Shown here piece after piece: positions 16,515-25,572 of a DNA stretch of 43,469 nucleotides (position 1 is the first letter of the stretch; each line of letters begins with the position of its first letter). The notes under the pieces are model-generated. The model had not been told where the DNA came from. It saw nothing but the letters and a program-made list of their open reading frames with translations, and made no database searches. The DNA lies in NCBI RefSeq assembly GCF_018780185.1, contig NZ_JADMJX010000023.1, forward strand, positions 1-43,469. Direction: 5' to 3'. The DNA comes from Rhizobacter sp. (GTDB lineage Bacteria; Pseudomonadota; Gammaproteobacteria; Burkholderiales; Burkholderiaceae_C). Made by a program: the position numbers and the translations under genes.

Positions 16515-17405
16515 ATGCCCGTTCGCTACGACATCACCCACACCACGGTGTACAGCTATGCCAAGCCAGTCAGCTTTGGCGAGCACCGGGTGATGTTTCG
16601 CCCGCGCGAGAGCCACGACCTGCGGGTGCTCGCCACCGACCTGGAGGTGAGCCCCGAGGCCGAGATCCGCATGATCCAGGACCCCTACTCCAACTCGGTG
16701 GCCCTGGTGCAACCGCAGGGCGAAGCGACCGAGCTGAAGATCGTGTGCTCGTTCACCATCGAGCATGCACACAGCAACAACCTGGAGCTGCCGCTGTCAC
16801 CGGCGGCGGAGTTCTTCCCGTTTGCCTACTCGGTGGATGAGCGCTTCGACCTCGAGCACTACCTGCGCCCCCACTACGACGACCCCGAGGGCGAGCTCAC
16901 CGCCTGGGCGCGCCACTTCATCCGCACCGACGGCCCCACCGGCACGCGCGACCTGCTGGTGCAGATGAACCAGCACATCCGCGATGAGTTCACCTACGCC
17001 GCGCGCGACGACGAGGGCACCCAAAGCCCGCTCACCACGCTGGAGCTCGGCACCGGAAGCTGCCGCGACTTTGCGCTGCTGATGATGGAAGCTGCGCGCC
17101 GCCTCGGCGTGGCCACCCGGTTCGTCTCGGGCTATCTGTACGACCCCACGCTCGACGACGCCGCCCAGAAAGGCGGCACCGAGGTCGTCGGTGCCGGCTC
17201 CACCCACGCCTGGCTGCAGGCCTACCTGCCCGGCGCAGGCTGGGTGCCGTTCGATCCCACCAACAACCTGCTCGGTGGTTACCACCTGGTGCGCGTGGGC
17301 GTGGTGCGCGACCCCAAGCAGGCTGCGCCCATCTCAGGCAGCTGGTACGGCCCGGCCGACGCCTACGTGGGCATGCGGGTCGACGTGCGGGTCAAGCGCA
17401 TCTGA
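16515..17405 (+). CDS. Transglutaminase-like cysteine protease family protein
   Basis: This 296-residue protein has an N-terminal beta-rich domain (MPVRYDITHTTVYSYAKPV, HRVMFRPRESHDLR), found before bacterial transglutaminase domains. The catalytic triad is Cys in GTGSCRDFALL, His in STHAWLQAYLPG and Asp in PFDPTNN. It has no signal peptide or membrane segment. Related proteins are annotated as transglutaminase-like cysteine proteases, and some sit beside alpha-E/circularly permuted ATP-grasp genes, which are absent here. The substrate is unknown. It follows the FKBP gene closely and ends before a bidirectional terminator. Confidence 0.92.
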   Translation: MPVRYDITHTTVYSYAKPVSFGEHRVMFRPRESHDLRVLATDLEVSPEAEIRMIQDPYSNSVALVQPQGEATELKIVCSFTIEHAHSNNLELPLSPAAEFFPFAYSVDERFDLEHYLRPHYDDPEGELTAWARHFIRTDGPTGTRDLLVQMNQHIRDEFTYAARDDEGTQSPLTTLELGTGSCRDFALLMMEAARRLGVATRFVSGYLYDPTLDDAAQKGGTEVVGAGSTHAWLQAYLPGAGWVPFDPTNNLLGGYHLVRVGVVRDPKQAAPISGSWYGPADAYVGMRVDVRVKRI

Positions 17406-17424
17406 GCCTGTGACCCGGCCATGA

Positions 17425-17451
17425 AAAAGGGCTCGCACTGCGAGCCCTTTT
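17425..17451. terminator. Bidirectional Rho-independent terminator
   Basis: AAAAGGGCTCG (17425-17435) pairs perfectly with CGAGCCCTTTT (17441-17451) around a 5-nt loop. T-runs on both strands allow it to end the transglutaminase transcript (plus) and the rhlE-type helicase transcript (minus). Confidence 0.88.
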
Positions 17452-17470
17452 CGTTGACGCTCAAGAGCGA

Positions 17471-19042
17471 TCAGCGGCTGAAACCACCTTGGCGCGGACG
17501 CTGCGGCTTGCCGCCGAAGCCACCCTTGCCGACCGGAGCACCCGCCGGCTTGCGCGGTGCAAAGCCACCTGCATTGCGGTCGATCGGCGCACGGTCGAAG
17601 GCACCACCGCGCGGCGCTTGCTGGCCATTCGGCACAAACACGCTGTTGTGGCGGTCATTCGGGCGATCCGGGCTGAAGCGGTTGTTCGGCGCCGCGTCAC
17701 GATCAAAGGGAGCGCGATCGCGCGGCGCAAAACCTTCGCCACTGCGCGGGAACGCCGGCTTGCCGAAAGGCTTGTTGCCAAAACTCTTGGCCGGGCCACC
17801 CGCCGGGCGATGCCCGAAGGACTTGCCGCCGCCGCCAAACTTGGCGTCAGGACGCGGAGCAAACATGCGCGGCTCGGGGCTCTTGGGCTCCAGGCCGACG
17901 ATGGTCGCCACCGGGATGTTTTGCGTGGTGAACTGCTGGATGCGGCGGATCATGCCGCTGTCCATGCGCTCGGCCAGCGTGACCGCCAGGCCATTGCGGC
18001 CGGCACGGCCGGTGCGGCCGATGCGGTGCACATAGTCTTCGGCCTTCATCGGCAAGCCGTAGTTGATCACGTGGCTGATGCTCGGCACGTCGATGCCACG
18101 CGCGGCCACGTCGGTGGCCACCAGCACCTTGAGTTGCTTGTTGCGCAGGCCTTGCAGCACACGGGTGCGGCGGCCTTGCGGCATGCCACCGTGCAGCGAG
18201 GCGACAGCGTGTCCCATGTCGGCCAGACGGTCGGCCAGCCAATCGGCGTCACGCTGGGTGCTGGTGAACACCACGGCTTGTTCCATCTCCTTGCCGGTCA
18301 GGATGTGGTCGAGCAAGGCATCCTTGTGGTGCTTGTTGTCGGCCCAGTGCAGGCGCTGCTCGATGTTTTCGTGGGTGTCGGTGTGCGAGGCCACGTCGAT
18401 GCGCAACGGGTCGCGCAGCAGGTCTTGCGCCAGGCGGCCCACATGGCCGGCGAAGGTGGCGCTGAACATCATGGTCTGGCGGCCTTGCGGCAGCTGCTCG
18501 ACGATGTGGCGGATGTCGTCGATGAAGCCCATGTCGAGCATGCGGTCGGCTTCGTCGAGCACCAGCAGGTCGACGTTCTCGAGGATGGCCTTGCCCGATT
18601 GCATGTGGTCCATCAACCGGCCGGGGGTGGCAATCAGGATGTCGAGCGGGCCGCGCAGCGCCTTCAGCTGGGCGCCATAAGGCACGCCGCCGACGACGGT
18701 GGTGACGCGCAGGCCTTGCACATGGCGGCCGTACACGGTGGCGGCCTTGTCGACCTGCATCGCCAGTTCACGGGTGGGCGTCAGCACCAGCATGCGCGGG
18801 CCGTAGACCACGCCTTTTTCGCGGCGCTTGGTGTTGTCGGCACGGGCCGCCAGGATGCGTTGCAGGCCGGGCAACACAAAGGAAGCGGTCTTGCCGCTGC
18901 CGGTGCTGGCCGAGACCATCAGGTCCTTGCCTTCGAGCGCGGGCGGGATGGCCTGTGCTTGCACTTCAGTGGCGGTGGTGTAACCCGAATCGGTCACGGC
19001 GCGGATCAGGGGTTCTTGCAGACCCAGGGTTTCGAAGCTCAT
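17471..19042 (-). CDS. DEAD-box RNA helicase, RhlE/DeaD type
   Basis: This 523-residue protein has all the helicase core motifs: Q motif region (TEVQAQAIPP), motif I ASTGSGKT, Ia PTRELAMQ, II LDEAD, III SATF, V ATDVAARGID and VI HRIGRTGRAGR. The last ~130 residues are a low-complexity Gly/Phe/Arg/Pro/Asn-rich tail, typical of RhlE-like helicases of betaproteobacteria that act in ribosome maturation or RNA turnover, often cold-induced. It is monocistronic. It begins after an unusually long upstream region and ends at a bidirectional terminator. It could equally be named DeaD- or DbpA-like; the subfamily is not certain. Confidence 0.94.
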   Translation of the reverse strand: MSFETLGLQEPLIRAVTDSGYTTATEVQAQAIPPALEGKDLMVSASTGSGKTASFVLPGLQRILAARADNTKRREKGVVYGPRMLVLTPTRELAMQVDKAATVYGRHVQGLRVTTVVGGVPYGAQLKALRGPLDILIATPGRLMDHMQSGKAILENVDLLVLDEADRMLDMGFIDDIRHIVEQLPQGRQTMMFSATFAGHVGRLAQDLLRDPLRIDVASHTDTHENIEQRLHWADNKHHKDALLDHILTGKEMEQAVVFTSTQRDADWLADRLADMGHAVASLHGGMPQGRRTRVLQGLRNKQLKVLVATDVAARGIDVPSISHVINYGLPMKAEDYVHRIGRTGRAGRNGLAVTLAERMDSGMIRRIQQFTTQNIPVATIVGLEPKSPEPRMFAPRPDAKFGGGGKSFGHRPAGGPAKSFGNKPFGKPAFPRSGEGFAPRDRAPFDRDAAPNNRFSPDRPNDRHNSVFVPNGQQAPRGGAFDRAPIDRNAGGFAPRKPAGAPVGKGGFGGKPQRPRQGGFSR

Positions 19043-19358
19043 CGATTTCTTTCTTCACATGTCGGTGCCTGCGCGCTCTGTGTGGCACGCAAAGACACCA
19101 CAGGCCAAATTAGCCTGCAGATCAGTCGCTGGGGAGAAGGTCCGAACCCACACCGGCAGCGGTGTGCCAGTGGGCGGGTTGCTCAGGAACAGTCAAAGCG
19201 ACGGCATCGCCGCCAACCGTTCCCTTGGCAATACACCAGAGGGTTTCGAACAGGCCGCGCAACCTTGCCCTTGCGGGCGCTTGTTGCGATGGCCTCGATG
19301 AGGTCAGAGGGGATGAACGAACCGCGGTGGTACAGGGGCTATCACCGCGAAGCCTGCG

Positions 19359-19364
19359 ATTCTA
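19359..19364 (-). promoter_or_regulatory. -10 element of the helicase gene
   Basis: TAGAAT on the minus strand lies within GGGCTAGAATCGCAGGCTT. The same 19-bp context, with one difference, surrounds the TATAAT upstream of rplS at 24804-24809. A convincing -35 is not seen because an inverted repeat occupies that position. Confidence 0.45.
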
Positions 19365-19369
19365 GCCCA

Positions 19370-19389
19370 CTTTCGGGTTTTCCCGAAAG
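19370..19389. terminator. Inverted repeat after orn, possible terminator
   Basis: CTTTCGGG (19370-19377) and CCCGAAAG (19382-19389) form a perfect 8-bp hairpin with a TTTT loop, 8 nt after the orn stop. In the orn direction it is not followed by a T-run, so it may act as an mRNA stabiliser rather than a true terminator. Confidence 0.4.
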
Positions 19390-19397
19390 CTTTTGTT

Positions 19398-19964
19398 TCA
19401 CTTCACCAGGAAATGCTCACGGTAGTACACGAGCTCGTCGATCGACTCATGGATGTCGGCCAGCGCGGTGTGGGCCTGTGCCTTCTTGAAGCCGGTCAGG
19501 ATCTCGGGCTTCCAACGCTTGGCCAGTTCCTTGAGGGTGCTCACGTCGAGGTTGCGGTAGTGAAAGAACTCTTCCAGCTTGGGCATGTAGTTGGCGAGAA
19601 AGCGCCGGTCCTGGCAGATGCTGTTACCGCACATGGGTGAGGTTTTCTTCGGCACGTATTGCTTGAGGAACTCGATCACCTGCGCCTCGGCGGCGGCTTC
19701 GTCGAAGGTCGAGGCCTTCACCCGATCGATCAACCCGCTCTTGCCGTGGGTTCCTTTGTTCCATGCGTCCATCGCGTCGAGCGCAGCATCACTCTGGTGC
19801 ACCGCGAACACCGGGCCCTCGACACGCTGGGTCAGGTTGGCATCGGTCACCACCACGGCGATCTCGATGATGCGGTCGGTGTCGGGGTAGAGGCCGGTCA
19901 TCTCCAGGTCGATCCAAACCAGGTTCTGGTCGCTGCTGGCGAGGGTGGTGGCGCTGTCGGTCAT
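19398..19964 (-). CDS. orn: Oligoribonuclease
   Basis: This 188-residue DEDDh exonuclease has Exo [22 protein letters not shown], Exo II with [19 protein letters not shown], and a C-terminal [14 protein letters not shown] block carrying the catalytic His and Asp. Orn degrades 2-5-nt RNAs (chiefly dinucleotides such as pGpG) to mononucleotides, completing RNA decay and c-di-GMP breakdown. The start ATG has AAGGAG upstream. It is divergent from the M48 protease gene with 47 bp between them. Confidence 0.97.
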   Translation of the reverse strand: MTDSATTLASSDQNLVWIDLEMTGLYPDTDRIIEIAVVVTDANLTQRVEGPVFAVHQSDAALDAMDAWNKGTHGKSGLIDRVKASTFDEAAAEAQVIEFLKQYVPKKTSPMCGNSICQDRRFLANYMPKLEEFFHYRNLDVSTLKELAKRWKPEILTGFKKAQAHTALADIHESIDELVYYREHFLVK

Positions 19965-19997
19965 GTGTGGGTTCTCCTTGGGGGCATTCTCGCAGCC

Positions 19998-20003
19998 TAC
20001 ACT
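19998..20003 (+). promoter_or_regulatory. -10 element of the M48 protease gene (possible leaderless transcript)
   Basis: TACACT stands 8 nt before the ATG of the M48 protease gene. No Shine-Dalgarno sequence fits in the gap, so transcription would begin at or next to the start codon. Confidence 0.45.
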
Positions 20004-20011
20004 TGGGCCCT

Positions 20012-21289
20012 ATGCAAAGTTCTGCGCTCACCCTGCTCTTTGCGGCGGCCCTGATGGCCTCGCTGCTCGTCAAGTTCTGGCTCGCCACACGGCAGATGCG
20101 CCACGTGGCGGCCCACCGGGACTTCGTGCCTGCCGCGTTCGCACAAACCATCACGCTGGCCGCGCACCAGAAGGCGGCCGACTACACCCTGGCCAAGGGC
20201 CGCTTCGGCCTGCTGACCACCGCCTTCGGCTATGCCGTGCTGCTGGGCTGGACGCTGCTCGGCGGCCTGGATGTGCTGAACGTGGCCGTGCGCGACGCCA
20301 TCGAGCCACGTTTCGGTGGCATGGCCTACCAGCTGGCGCTGCTGGCCGCCTTCACGCTGATCGGTGGCCTGCTCGACCTGCCCTTCGAGCTGTACAGCAC
20401 CTTCCGCATCGAGCAGCAGTTCGGCTTCAACCGCATGACCTGGAAGCTGTACGTAGCCGACATGGCCAAGGGTCTGTTCATCGGCGCACTGATCGGCCTG
20501 CCGATCGCGGCGCTCATCCTGTGGATCATGGGTGCCACCGGGTCGTTGTGGTGGCTGTGGGCCTGGGGCGCATGGATGGTGTTCAACCTCGCCATCCTGG
20601 TGCTCTACCCGACCGTCATCGCGCCGCTGTTCAACAAGTTCCAGCCGCTCGCCGACGAGTCGCTGAAGGCCCGCGTGCAAGCGCTGATGGCACGCTGCGG
20701 CTTCCAGGCCAAGGGCCTGTTCGTGATGGACGGCAGCAAGCGCTCGGCCCACGCCAACGCGTATTTCACTGGCATGGGTGCGGCCAAACGCGTGGTGTTC
20801 TTCGACACCTTGCTCTCCAAGCTCACGCCGGGTGAAGTGGAGGCCGTGCTCGCCCACGAGCTGGGCCACTTCAAGCACAAGCACGTGACCAAGCGCATGG
20901 TGTCGATGTTTGCCATGAGTCTGGCGGGCTTTGCGCTGCTGGGCTGGCTGTCGGGCCAGGCGTGGTTCTACACCTCGCTGGGTGTACAGCCTTCGCTGGC
21001 AGCACCCAACGACGCGATTGCCTTGCTTCTCTTCTTGATGGTGGTGCCGGTGTTCGCGTTCTTCATCTCGCCGCTGTTTGCGCAACTGTCGCGCAAGCAT
21101 GAGTTCCAGGCAGATGCCTATGCCTGCGAGCAGTCCAACGGCCAGGATCTGGCCGCAGCCCTGCTCAAGCTGCACGAGGACAACGCCGCCACGCTCACCC
21201 CCGACCCGCTGTACGTGCGCTTCTACTACTCGCACCCGGCGGCGCTGGAGCGCCTGAGCGCCATCCAGCTGCAAGCGAGCCAGACATGA
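20012..21289 (+). CDS. M48 family integral-membrane zinc metallopeptidase (Ste24/CAAX-protease type)
   Basis: This 425-residue protein has the zinc motif HELGH (residues 282-286) and the third ligand in [10 protein letters not shown] (Glu364). An N-terminal peptidase_M48_N domain carries several membrane spans and the conserved [19 protein letters not shown]. About six to seven hydrophobic segments are visible. The family cleaves CAAX-like or misfolded membrane proteins; in bacteria it is usually linked to envelope quality control. The ATG at 20012 starts a hydrophobic N-terminus. The stop overlaps the next gene's ATG (ATGA), which points to coupling with the phhB-like gene. Confidence 0.93.
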   Translation: MQSSALTLLFAAALMASLLVKFWLATRQMRHVAAHRDFVPAAFAQTITLAAHQKAADYTLAKGRFGLLTTAFGYAVLLGWTLLGGLDVLNVAVRDAIEPRFGGMAYQLALLAAFTLIGGLLDLPFELYSTFRIEQQFGFNRMTWKLYVADMAKGLFIGALIGLPIAALILWIMGATGSLWWLWAWGAWMVFNLAILVLYPTVIAPLFNKFQPLADESLKARVQALMARCGFQAKGLFVMDGSKRSAHANAYFTGMGAAKRVVFFDTLLSKLTPGEVEAVLAHELGHFKHKHVTKRMVSMFAMSLAGFALLGWLSGQAWFYTSLGVQPSLAAPNDAIALLLFLMVVPVFAFFISPLFAQLSRKHEFQADAYACEQSNGQDLAAALLKLHEDNAATLTPDPLYVRFYYSHPAALERLSAIQLQASQT

Positions 21290-21615
21290 CCAACCTTCTG
21301 CACCAGAAATGCCAGGCGCTCACGGGCGCCCCGATGGGCGACTCTGTCGTGCGAGACCATCTGGCCCAGGTCAGCGGCTGGCACCTGAACAACGGGGCCA
21401 TCGAGAAGACCTTCTCGTTCAAGAACTATCACGAGACCATGGCCTTCGTGAATGCACTCGCCTGGATCGCCCACACCGAAGACCACCACCCCGACCTGGC
21501 GGTGAGCTACAACCGTTGCGTGGTGCGCTTCAACACGCACTCGGTCGGTGGCATCTCGGTCAACGACTTCATTTGCGCGGCCAAGGCCGACGCGCTGGTG
21601 GCCTTTGTCGGCTGA
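21286..21615 (+). CDS. phhB: 4a-hydroxytetrahydrobiopterin dehydratase (pterin-4a-carbinolamine dehydratase)
   Basis: This 109-residue protein has the PCD/DCoH signature: [32 protein letters not shown] in pieces, with the active-site HTEDHHPDL, then [23 protein letters not shown]. The enzyme dehydrates 4a-hydroxytetrahydropterin during pterin recycling. No phenylalanine hydroxylase gene is in the window, so its partner, if any, lies elsewhere; stand-alone PCDs are common. It overlaps the M48 stop by 4 nt and the rsgA start by 11 nt, which suggests a translationally coupled trio. Confidence 0.93.
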   Translation: MTNLLHQKCQALTGAPMGDSVVRDHLAQVSGWHLNNGAIEKTFSFKNYHETMAFVNALAWIAHTEDHHPDLAVSYNRCVVRFNTHSVGGISVNDFICAAKADALVAFVG

Positions 21616-22504
21616 GCTCGACCTGGGGCTGGTGGTGGCCGGCTATGGCCGCCACTACATCGTCGAAACCCCCGAAGGCAAACGCATCATCTGCCACCCG
21701 CGTGGCAAGAAGAGCGACTGCGTGGTCGGTGACCGCGTGCGTTGGCAACCCACCGGCGACGAAGGGGTGATCGAGCATGTGGAGCCCAGGCGCAACCTGC
21801 TGTTTCGCCAGGACGAATGGAAGACCAAGTCTTTCGCCGCCAACCTCGACCAGATTCTGGTGATGGTGGCCAGCGAGCCGGTGTTCAGCGAATCGCAACT
21901 TGCCCGTGCGCTGATGGCGGCCGAAAGTGCCGGCATCGCTGCACGCATCCTGCTCAACAAGGCCGACCTGCCGCAGATCACTGCAGCACGCGATCGCCTC
22001 AAGCCTTACACCGCGATGGGCTACGACGTGCAAGAGGTTGCGCTGAAGGCGCGACCCGAAGAAGCACGGCAGCAGCTGAACTCGCTGCTCGCGGGCAAAG
22101 CCACCCTGGTACTGGGCCCCAGCGGCACCGGCAAGAGCACGCTGATCAACCTGCTGGCGCCGGATGCCAAGGCACAGGTGGGTGAAATCTCGCAGGCCTT
22201 GAACTCGGGCAAACACACGACCACCACGACGCAGTGGTACTGGCTGGATGCTGCTCGCAGCACGGGCCTGATCGACTCACCTGGTTTTCAGGAGTTTGGC
22301 CTGAGACAGATCACCGCGCAGGAGCTGCCTCGCCTGATGCCCGACCTGGACGACGCCTCCAAGCTCTGCAAGTTCTACAACTGCACCCACCTGCACGAGC
22401 CGGGCTGTGGGGTGCGCGCAGCGCTGGAGCGCGGCGAAATCACCGAGCCGCGTTACCGCATCTACACCGAGATCTTTGCCGAGCTGTCTCAGTCCAGACA
22501 TTAG
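21605..22504 (+). CDS. rsgA: Ribosome small-subunit-dependent GTPase A
   Basis: This protein of about 299 residues is a circularly permuted GTPase. The OB-fold is at the N-terminus ([28 protein letters not shown]). G4 LLNKADLP comes before G1 [11 protein letters not shown] and G3 DSPGFQEFG. The C-terminal zinc-binding region contains [14 protein letters not shown]. RsgA checks late maturation of the 30S subunit and may release RbfA. No ATG precedes the conserved region. TTG at 21605 is the best-fitting start; GTG at 21629 or 21548 are alternatives. It overlaps the phhB end. Confidence 0.93.
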   Translation: MSAELDLGLVVAGYGRHYIVETPEGKRIICHPRGKKSDCVVGDRVRWQPTGDEGVIEHVEPRRNLLFRQDEWKTKSFAANLDQILVMVASEPVFSESQLARALMAAESAGIAARILLNKADLPQITAARDRLKPYTAMGYDVQEVALKARPEEARQQLNSLLAGKATLVLGPSGTGKSTLINLLAPDAKAQVGEISQALNSGKHTTTTTQWYWLDAARSTGLIDSPGFQEFGLRQITAQELPRLMPDLDDASKLCKFYNCTHLHEPGCGVRAALERGEITEPRYRIYTEIFAELSQSRH

Positions 22505-22560
22505 CCCCCGTCGCTCCTGCCCCGAGGGACGCACAGGCCAGCTTGGGGCGGCCCGGCGCT
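22505..22560. repeat. C/G-block intergenic element (copy 2, degenerate)
   Basis: Starting right after the rsgA stop, CCCCCGTCGCT and CCTGCCCCGAGGG (22505-22528) resemble the element at 41722-41756, with short gaps. The rest (CTTGGGGCGGCCCGGCGC) is also of the type seen between Burkholderiales genes. It lies between convergent rsgA and the CobD-like gene, where it may act as a termination or stabilising hairpin. Confidence 0.4.
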
Positions 22561-22564
22561 GGCG

Positions 22565-23554
22565 TCAACCGATGAGGTTGGCGAGCGACAGCAAGGCCAG
22601 CAGCAGCATCCACAACACCACCGAGCGCCACACCAACCCCACGATGCTGCGCAGGTGATCCAACTGGGGCAAGGCGCCTGGCGTCGACCCTTCGGCCCCG
22701 ACGGTTTCATCGGCCATGCCGCTGTCGAAGGTCTTCGAGCGATCAGGCGTCACGCCTGGCGCGGCACTGCCGCCCAGCTGAACCCCCACCGCCCCAGCGG
22801 CGGCGGCCAGGATGATGCCTTCGTTGGCGTGTTTCCACAGGCCCGCATCGCGCCGCCAGCAGGTCACGGCCTCCTCGAAGTTGCCCACCACCGCAAAGCC
22901 GAAAGCCGTGAGCCGCGCCGGCAGGTGATCGATCAGGCTGAACAGGCGTTGCGACAGCGCCAGCAGGCTCTCGTTGCTCGGCACACCCACGATGCGGCTC
23001 TTGAACGCCCAGTAGCGACTCGCGAACTCGGCCATGCGGTACAGCACGGCACCGGCCGGGCCGAAGCCCAGCGTCGACAGCACAACGAACCAGAAGAACA
23101 CGCCGAACACGTGGCGGTGGGCCGCCAGTAGCGAATGTTCGATCACGTGGCGCAGCAGCTCGGTGCGTGGAAGCTCGCTGGCATCGAGGTGTCGCCATTC
23201 GGCGAGCAGCGTGCGTGCGGTGGCCTCATCGCCGCGCTGCAAGGCGTCGCGGATGTCGGTGAAGTAGTGGCTGAATTGGCGAAAACCCATGGTCACGTAG
23301 AGCACGGCCACGTTCCACGCCAGCGCCGCCAGCAGGTTGAAATGCGCAATGGCGAGGTAGATGGCCCATGACATCAAGGCCGGCACCAGCGCGGTGACGC
23401 CCCACACCACCCAGGCATGGTGATCCTTGCCTGCGTCGAAGTTGCGGCCGGTCCAGCGCATCCAGCCCGTCAGGGCATCGTGGACGAAGTTGCTGCGAGG
23501 CAGGGGCTTGAGCTGCTCGACCAGCAGCGCGAACAAGACGGCAAAAAAGCTCAT
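22565..23554 (-). CDS. CobD/CbiB family integral membrane protein
   Basis: This 329-residue protein begins MSFFAVLFALLVEQLKPLPR and contains WVVWGVTALVPALMSWAIYL, YVTMGFRQFSHYFTDIRDAL, EHSLLAAHRHVFGVFFWFVVL and a C-terminal hydrophobic helix. This pattern matches CobD/CbiB-like proteins of betaproteobacteria, which are distant from true adenosylcobinamide-phosphate synthase. No cobalamin genes are nearby, so a role in B12 synthesis is doubtful. A -10-like TATCAT (23563-23568, minus) lies 8 nt before the ATG, which suggests a leaderless mRNA. It converges on rsgA and is divergent from nothing; nudL lies just upstream on the same strand. Confidence 0.8.
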   Translation of the reverse strand: MSFFAVLFALLVEQLKPLPRSNFVHDALTGWMRWTGRNFDAGKDHHAWVVWGVTALVPALMSWAIYLAIAHFNLLAALAWNVAVLYVTMGFRQFSHYFTDIRDALQRGDEATARTLLAEWRHLDASELPRTELLRHVIEHSLLAAHRHVFGVFFWFVVLSTLGFGPAGAVLYRMAEFASRYWAFKSRIVGVPSNESLLALSQRLFSLIDHLPARLTAFGFAVVGNFEEAVTCWRRDAGLWKHANEGIILAAAAGAVGVQLGGSAAPGVTPDRSKTFDSGMADETVGAEGSTPGALPQLDHLRSIVGLVWRSVVLWMLLLALLSLANLIG

Positions 23555-23579
23555 GTGCCGCGATGATAAACGCGGGTTT

Positions 23580-24266
23580 TCAAGCGGCCAGAAAACGGTA
23601 GAGGTTGCGCAGCATGGCCGCGGTGGCGCCCCAGACGAAGTAGCGGCGTGGCCGGCCGGCGGCATCCACCCCCATCCACGGCATCGACAGGAACTCGCGC
23701 TGCACACCGCCGACCTCGATGCTGTGCCAGCGGTGGTTGGCCGGGTTCATCAAGAACGAGAGCGGCACCTCGAAGGCCTCAGCCACTTCAAACGGGTCGA
23801 GGCGCAGGCTGAAGTCGGAGCGCACCGTCGCCACCACGGGGGTCACGATGAAACCCGTGCCGGTGGTGTAGGTCGGCATCTGGCCGATCACGTCGACATG
23901 GGTCGAGGCCAGGCCGATTTCTTCTTCGGCCTCACGCAGGGCCGTGGCCACGGCGTCGGCATCTTCAGGCTCGGCACGACCGCCGGGAAAGCTCACCTGG
24001 CCCGGGTGGTCGGTGAGGTGGTCGGTGCGCTGGGTGAGCAGCACGGTCAACCCCTCGCTGCGTTGCACCAGCGGCACCAGCACCGATGCATGGGTGGCCC
24101 GGCGTTCGGAGAACTGACGCTCCACGGCGATCTCGGGCGACCACACCGGCGGCAGCTCGAAGCGGCGGCGCAACGCAGCGACCTGCAACGCATCCGAACC
24201 CACCGCGGGGAGGTGATCGTCAACCGCAGCAACGGGCAAAGTTTGAGGGTCGAAACTCAGAGGCAT
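23580..24266 (-). CDS. CoA pyrophosphatase-type NUDIX hydrolase
   Basis: This 228-residue protein has a full NUDIX box, GGRAEPEDADAVATALREAE followed by EEIGL (GX5EX7REUXEEXGU). It is preceded by LLTQRTDHLTDHPGQVSFPG, the CoA-specific (UPF0035) extension of NudL/Nudt7 enzymes. These cleave CoA and acyl-CoA to 3',5'-ADP and phosphopantetheine. I use the ATG at 24266; a GTG 6 nt upstream is possible. The rplS terminator directly upstream indicates an independent promoter, which I cannot locate with confidence. Confidence 0.92.
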   Translation of the reverse strand: MPLSFDPQTLPVAAVDDHLPAVGSDALQVAALRRRFELPPVWSPEIAVERQFSERRATHASVLVPLVQRSEGLTVLLTQRTDHLTDHPGQVSFPGGRAEPEDADAVATALREAEEEIGLASTHVDVIGQMPTYTTGTGFIVTPVVATVRSDFSLRLDPFEVAEAFEVPLSFLMNPANHRWHSIEVGGVQREFLSMPWMGVDAAGRPRRYFVWGATAAMLRNLYRFLAA

Positions 24267-24282
24267 GGCCACATTGGAAACG

Positions 24283-24308
24283 AAAAAGCCGCCTCGTGAG
24301 GCGGCTTT
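24283..24308 (-). terminator. Rho-independent terminator of the rpsP-rimM-trmD-rplS operon
   Basis: On the minus strand AAAGCCGCCT pairs with AGGCGGCTTT (24285-24308, 10 bp, 4-nt loop), followed by further Ts. It lies about 42 nt after the rplS stop and closely upstream of the NUDIX gene start. Confidence 0.88.
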
Positions 24309-24350
24309 CTTGAGCGCTCGGCGACGGTGAGGTCAGGCCATTAATGCGCT

Positions 24351-24704
<354 letters not shown>

Positions 24705-24803
24705 GGGCTTTCTCCTTGTGATCGTGCCAGCGCGGGTGTTGATTGTGGTGGGCCGAGTCCATGGACGCAGGCCGCTCCGGGGCAGAGGATCGAAAAGCCT
24801 GCG

Positions 24804-24809
24804 ATTATA
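24804..24809 (-). promoter_or_regulatory. Internal promoter -10 for rplS
   Basis: TATAAT on the minus strand overlaps the trmD TAA stop and is followed by the GC-rich discriminator CGCAGGC. It would give rplS a leader of about 90 nt. Ribosomal-protein promoters with a GC-rich discriminator are typical targets of ppGpp control; this is inference. No clear -35 is seen. Confidence 0.5.
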
Positions 24810-25557
24810 GCCCGAGAGAGAGCAGGTACTTCTCGTCGGCCTTGCTCAAGCCTCCACGGGCTCGCAACGCCTCGATCAGGTCGGGGCGGCGCCTGGCGGT
24901 CAGGGCCAGCGATTGTTCGCGCCGCCAACGGGCGATGTCGGCATGGTGGCCCGACAGCAGGACCGGCGGCACGGCCGCAGGCCCATCGGGGGTGTCCAGC
25001 ACCTCGGGGCGGCTGAAATGCGGGCAATCGAGCAAACCGTCGGAAAAGCTGTCTTGCTGGTGCGATTGGGCGTCACCCAGCACCCCGTCCTGGAGGCGGG
25101 CAACACCGTCCAGCAAGGCCAAAGCGGGTAACTCGCCACCTGAGAGCACGAAATCTCCCAGGCTCAGTTCGACGTCGACATGGCGGTCAATGAAACGCTG
25201 ATCGATGCCTTCGTAGCGCCCGCACAGCAGCACGCCGCCCGGGCCTTGGGCGAACTCGGTGAGCAGCGCCTGGTCGATGCGCTTGCCAGTGGGCGTGAAA
25301 TGGATCACGGGTGCCGTGTCATGGCGAGTGGCTCGGATGGCTTGCAGCGCGCGCTCCAGCGGCTCAACCAGCATCACCATGCCGGGGCCACCACCGTAGG
25401 GGCGGTCGTCGACGCGGCGGTAGGCGTTGTCGGCGAAGTCGCGCAACGGCCAGAGCTTCACGTCGACCTGGCCCGACTCGAAGGCACGGCGGGTGATGCC
25501 CTGCGTCAGGTGCGGCGCGAACAACTCGGGAAACAGGGTGATGACGTCGAAGCGCAT
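24805..25557 (-). CDS. trmD: tRNA (guanine(37)-N1)-methyltransferase
   Basis: This 250-residue SPOUT methyltransferase has [15 protein letters not shown], the [11 protein letters not shown] loop, [11 protein letters not shown] and [15 protein letters not shown], the trefoil-knot AdoMet site. TrmD methylates G37 of tRNAs reading CNN codons to prevent +1 frameshifting. It lies 15 nt after rimM and belongs to the rpsP operon. Confidence 0.98.
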   Translation of the reverse strand: MRFDVITLFPELFAPHLTQGITRRAFESGQVDVKLWPLRDFADNAYRRVDDRPYGGGPGMVMLVEPLERALQAIRATRHDTAPVIHFTPTGKRIDQALLTEFAQGPGGVLLCGRYEGIDQRFIDRHVDVELSLGDFVLSGGELPALALLDGVARLQDGVLGDAQSHQQDSFSDGLLDCPHFSRPEVLDTPDGPAAVPPVLLSGHHADIARWRREQSLALTARRRPDLIEALRARGGLSKADEKYLLSLGL

Positions 25558-25572
25558 GCAGCCAGCGCCGGA

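Larger units (their letters stand above)
19043..19397. other. 355-bp untranslated region upstream of the helicase gene
   Basis: No gene is supported. On the minus strand a -10-like TAGAAT (19359-19364) followed by CGCAGGC would give a leader of about 310 nt before the helicase ATG. The leader can fold. CACACCG (19149-19155) pairs with CGGTGTG (19160-19166) around a 4-nt loop, flanked by AACCC/GGGTT (19145-19149/19176-19180). A long structured leader would fit cold- or autoregulated helicase mRNAs. Confidence 0.45.

Noticed and set aside
19141-19200. tRNA-like fold in the helicase leader
   Set aside because: Hairpins are present but there is no T-loop consensus, no cloverleaf spacing and no CCA-adjacent acceptor stem.
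17489-19489. A 666-codon open frame opposite the helicase gene
   Set aside because: It is antisense to a gene with every helicase motif, and low-complexity His/Val/Gln-rich sequence indicates a shadow frame.
22565-23554. A cobalamin biosynthesis gene (cobD) role
   Set aside because: Sequence resemblance is to the divergent CobD/CbiB-like family and no other cobalamin gene or B12 riboswitch is nearby, so no symbol was given.
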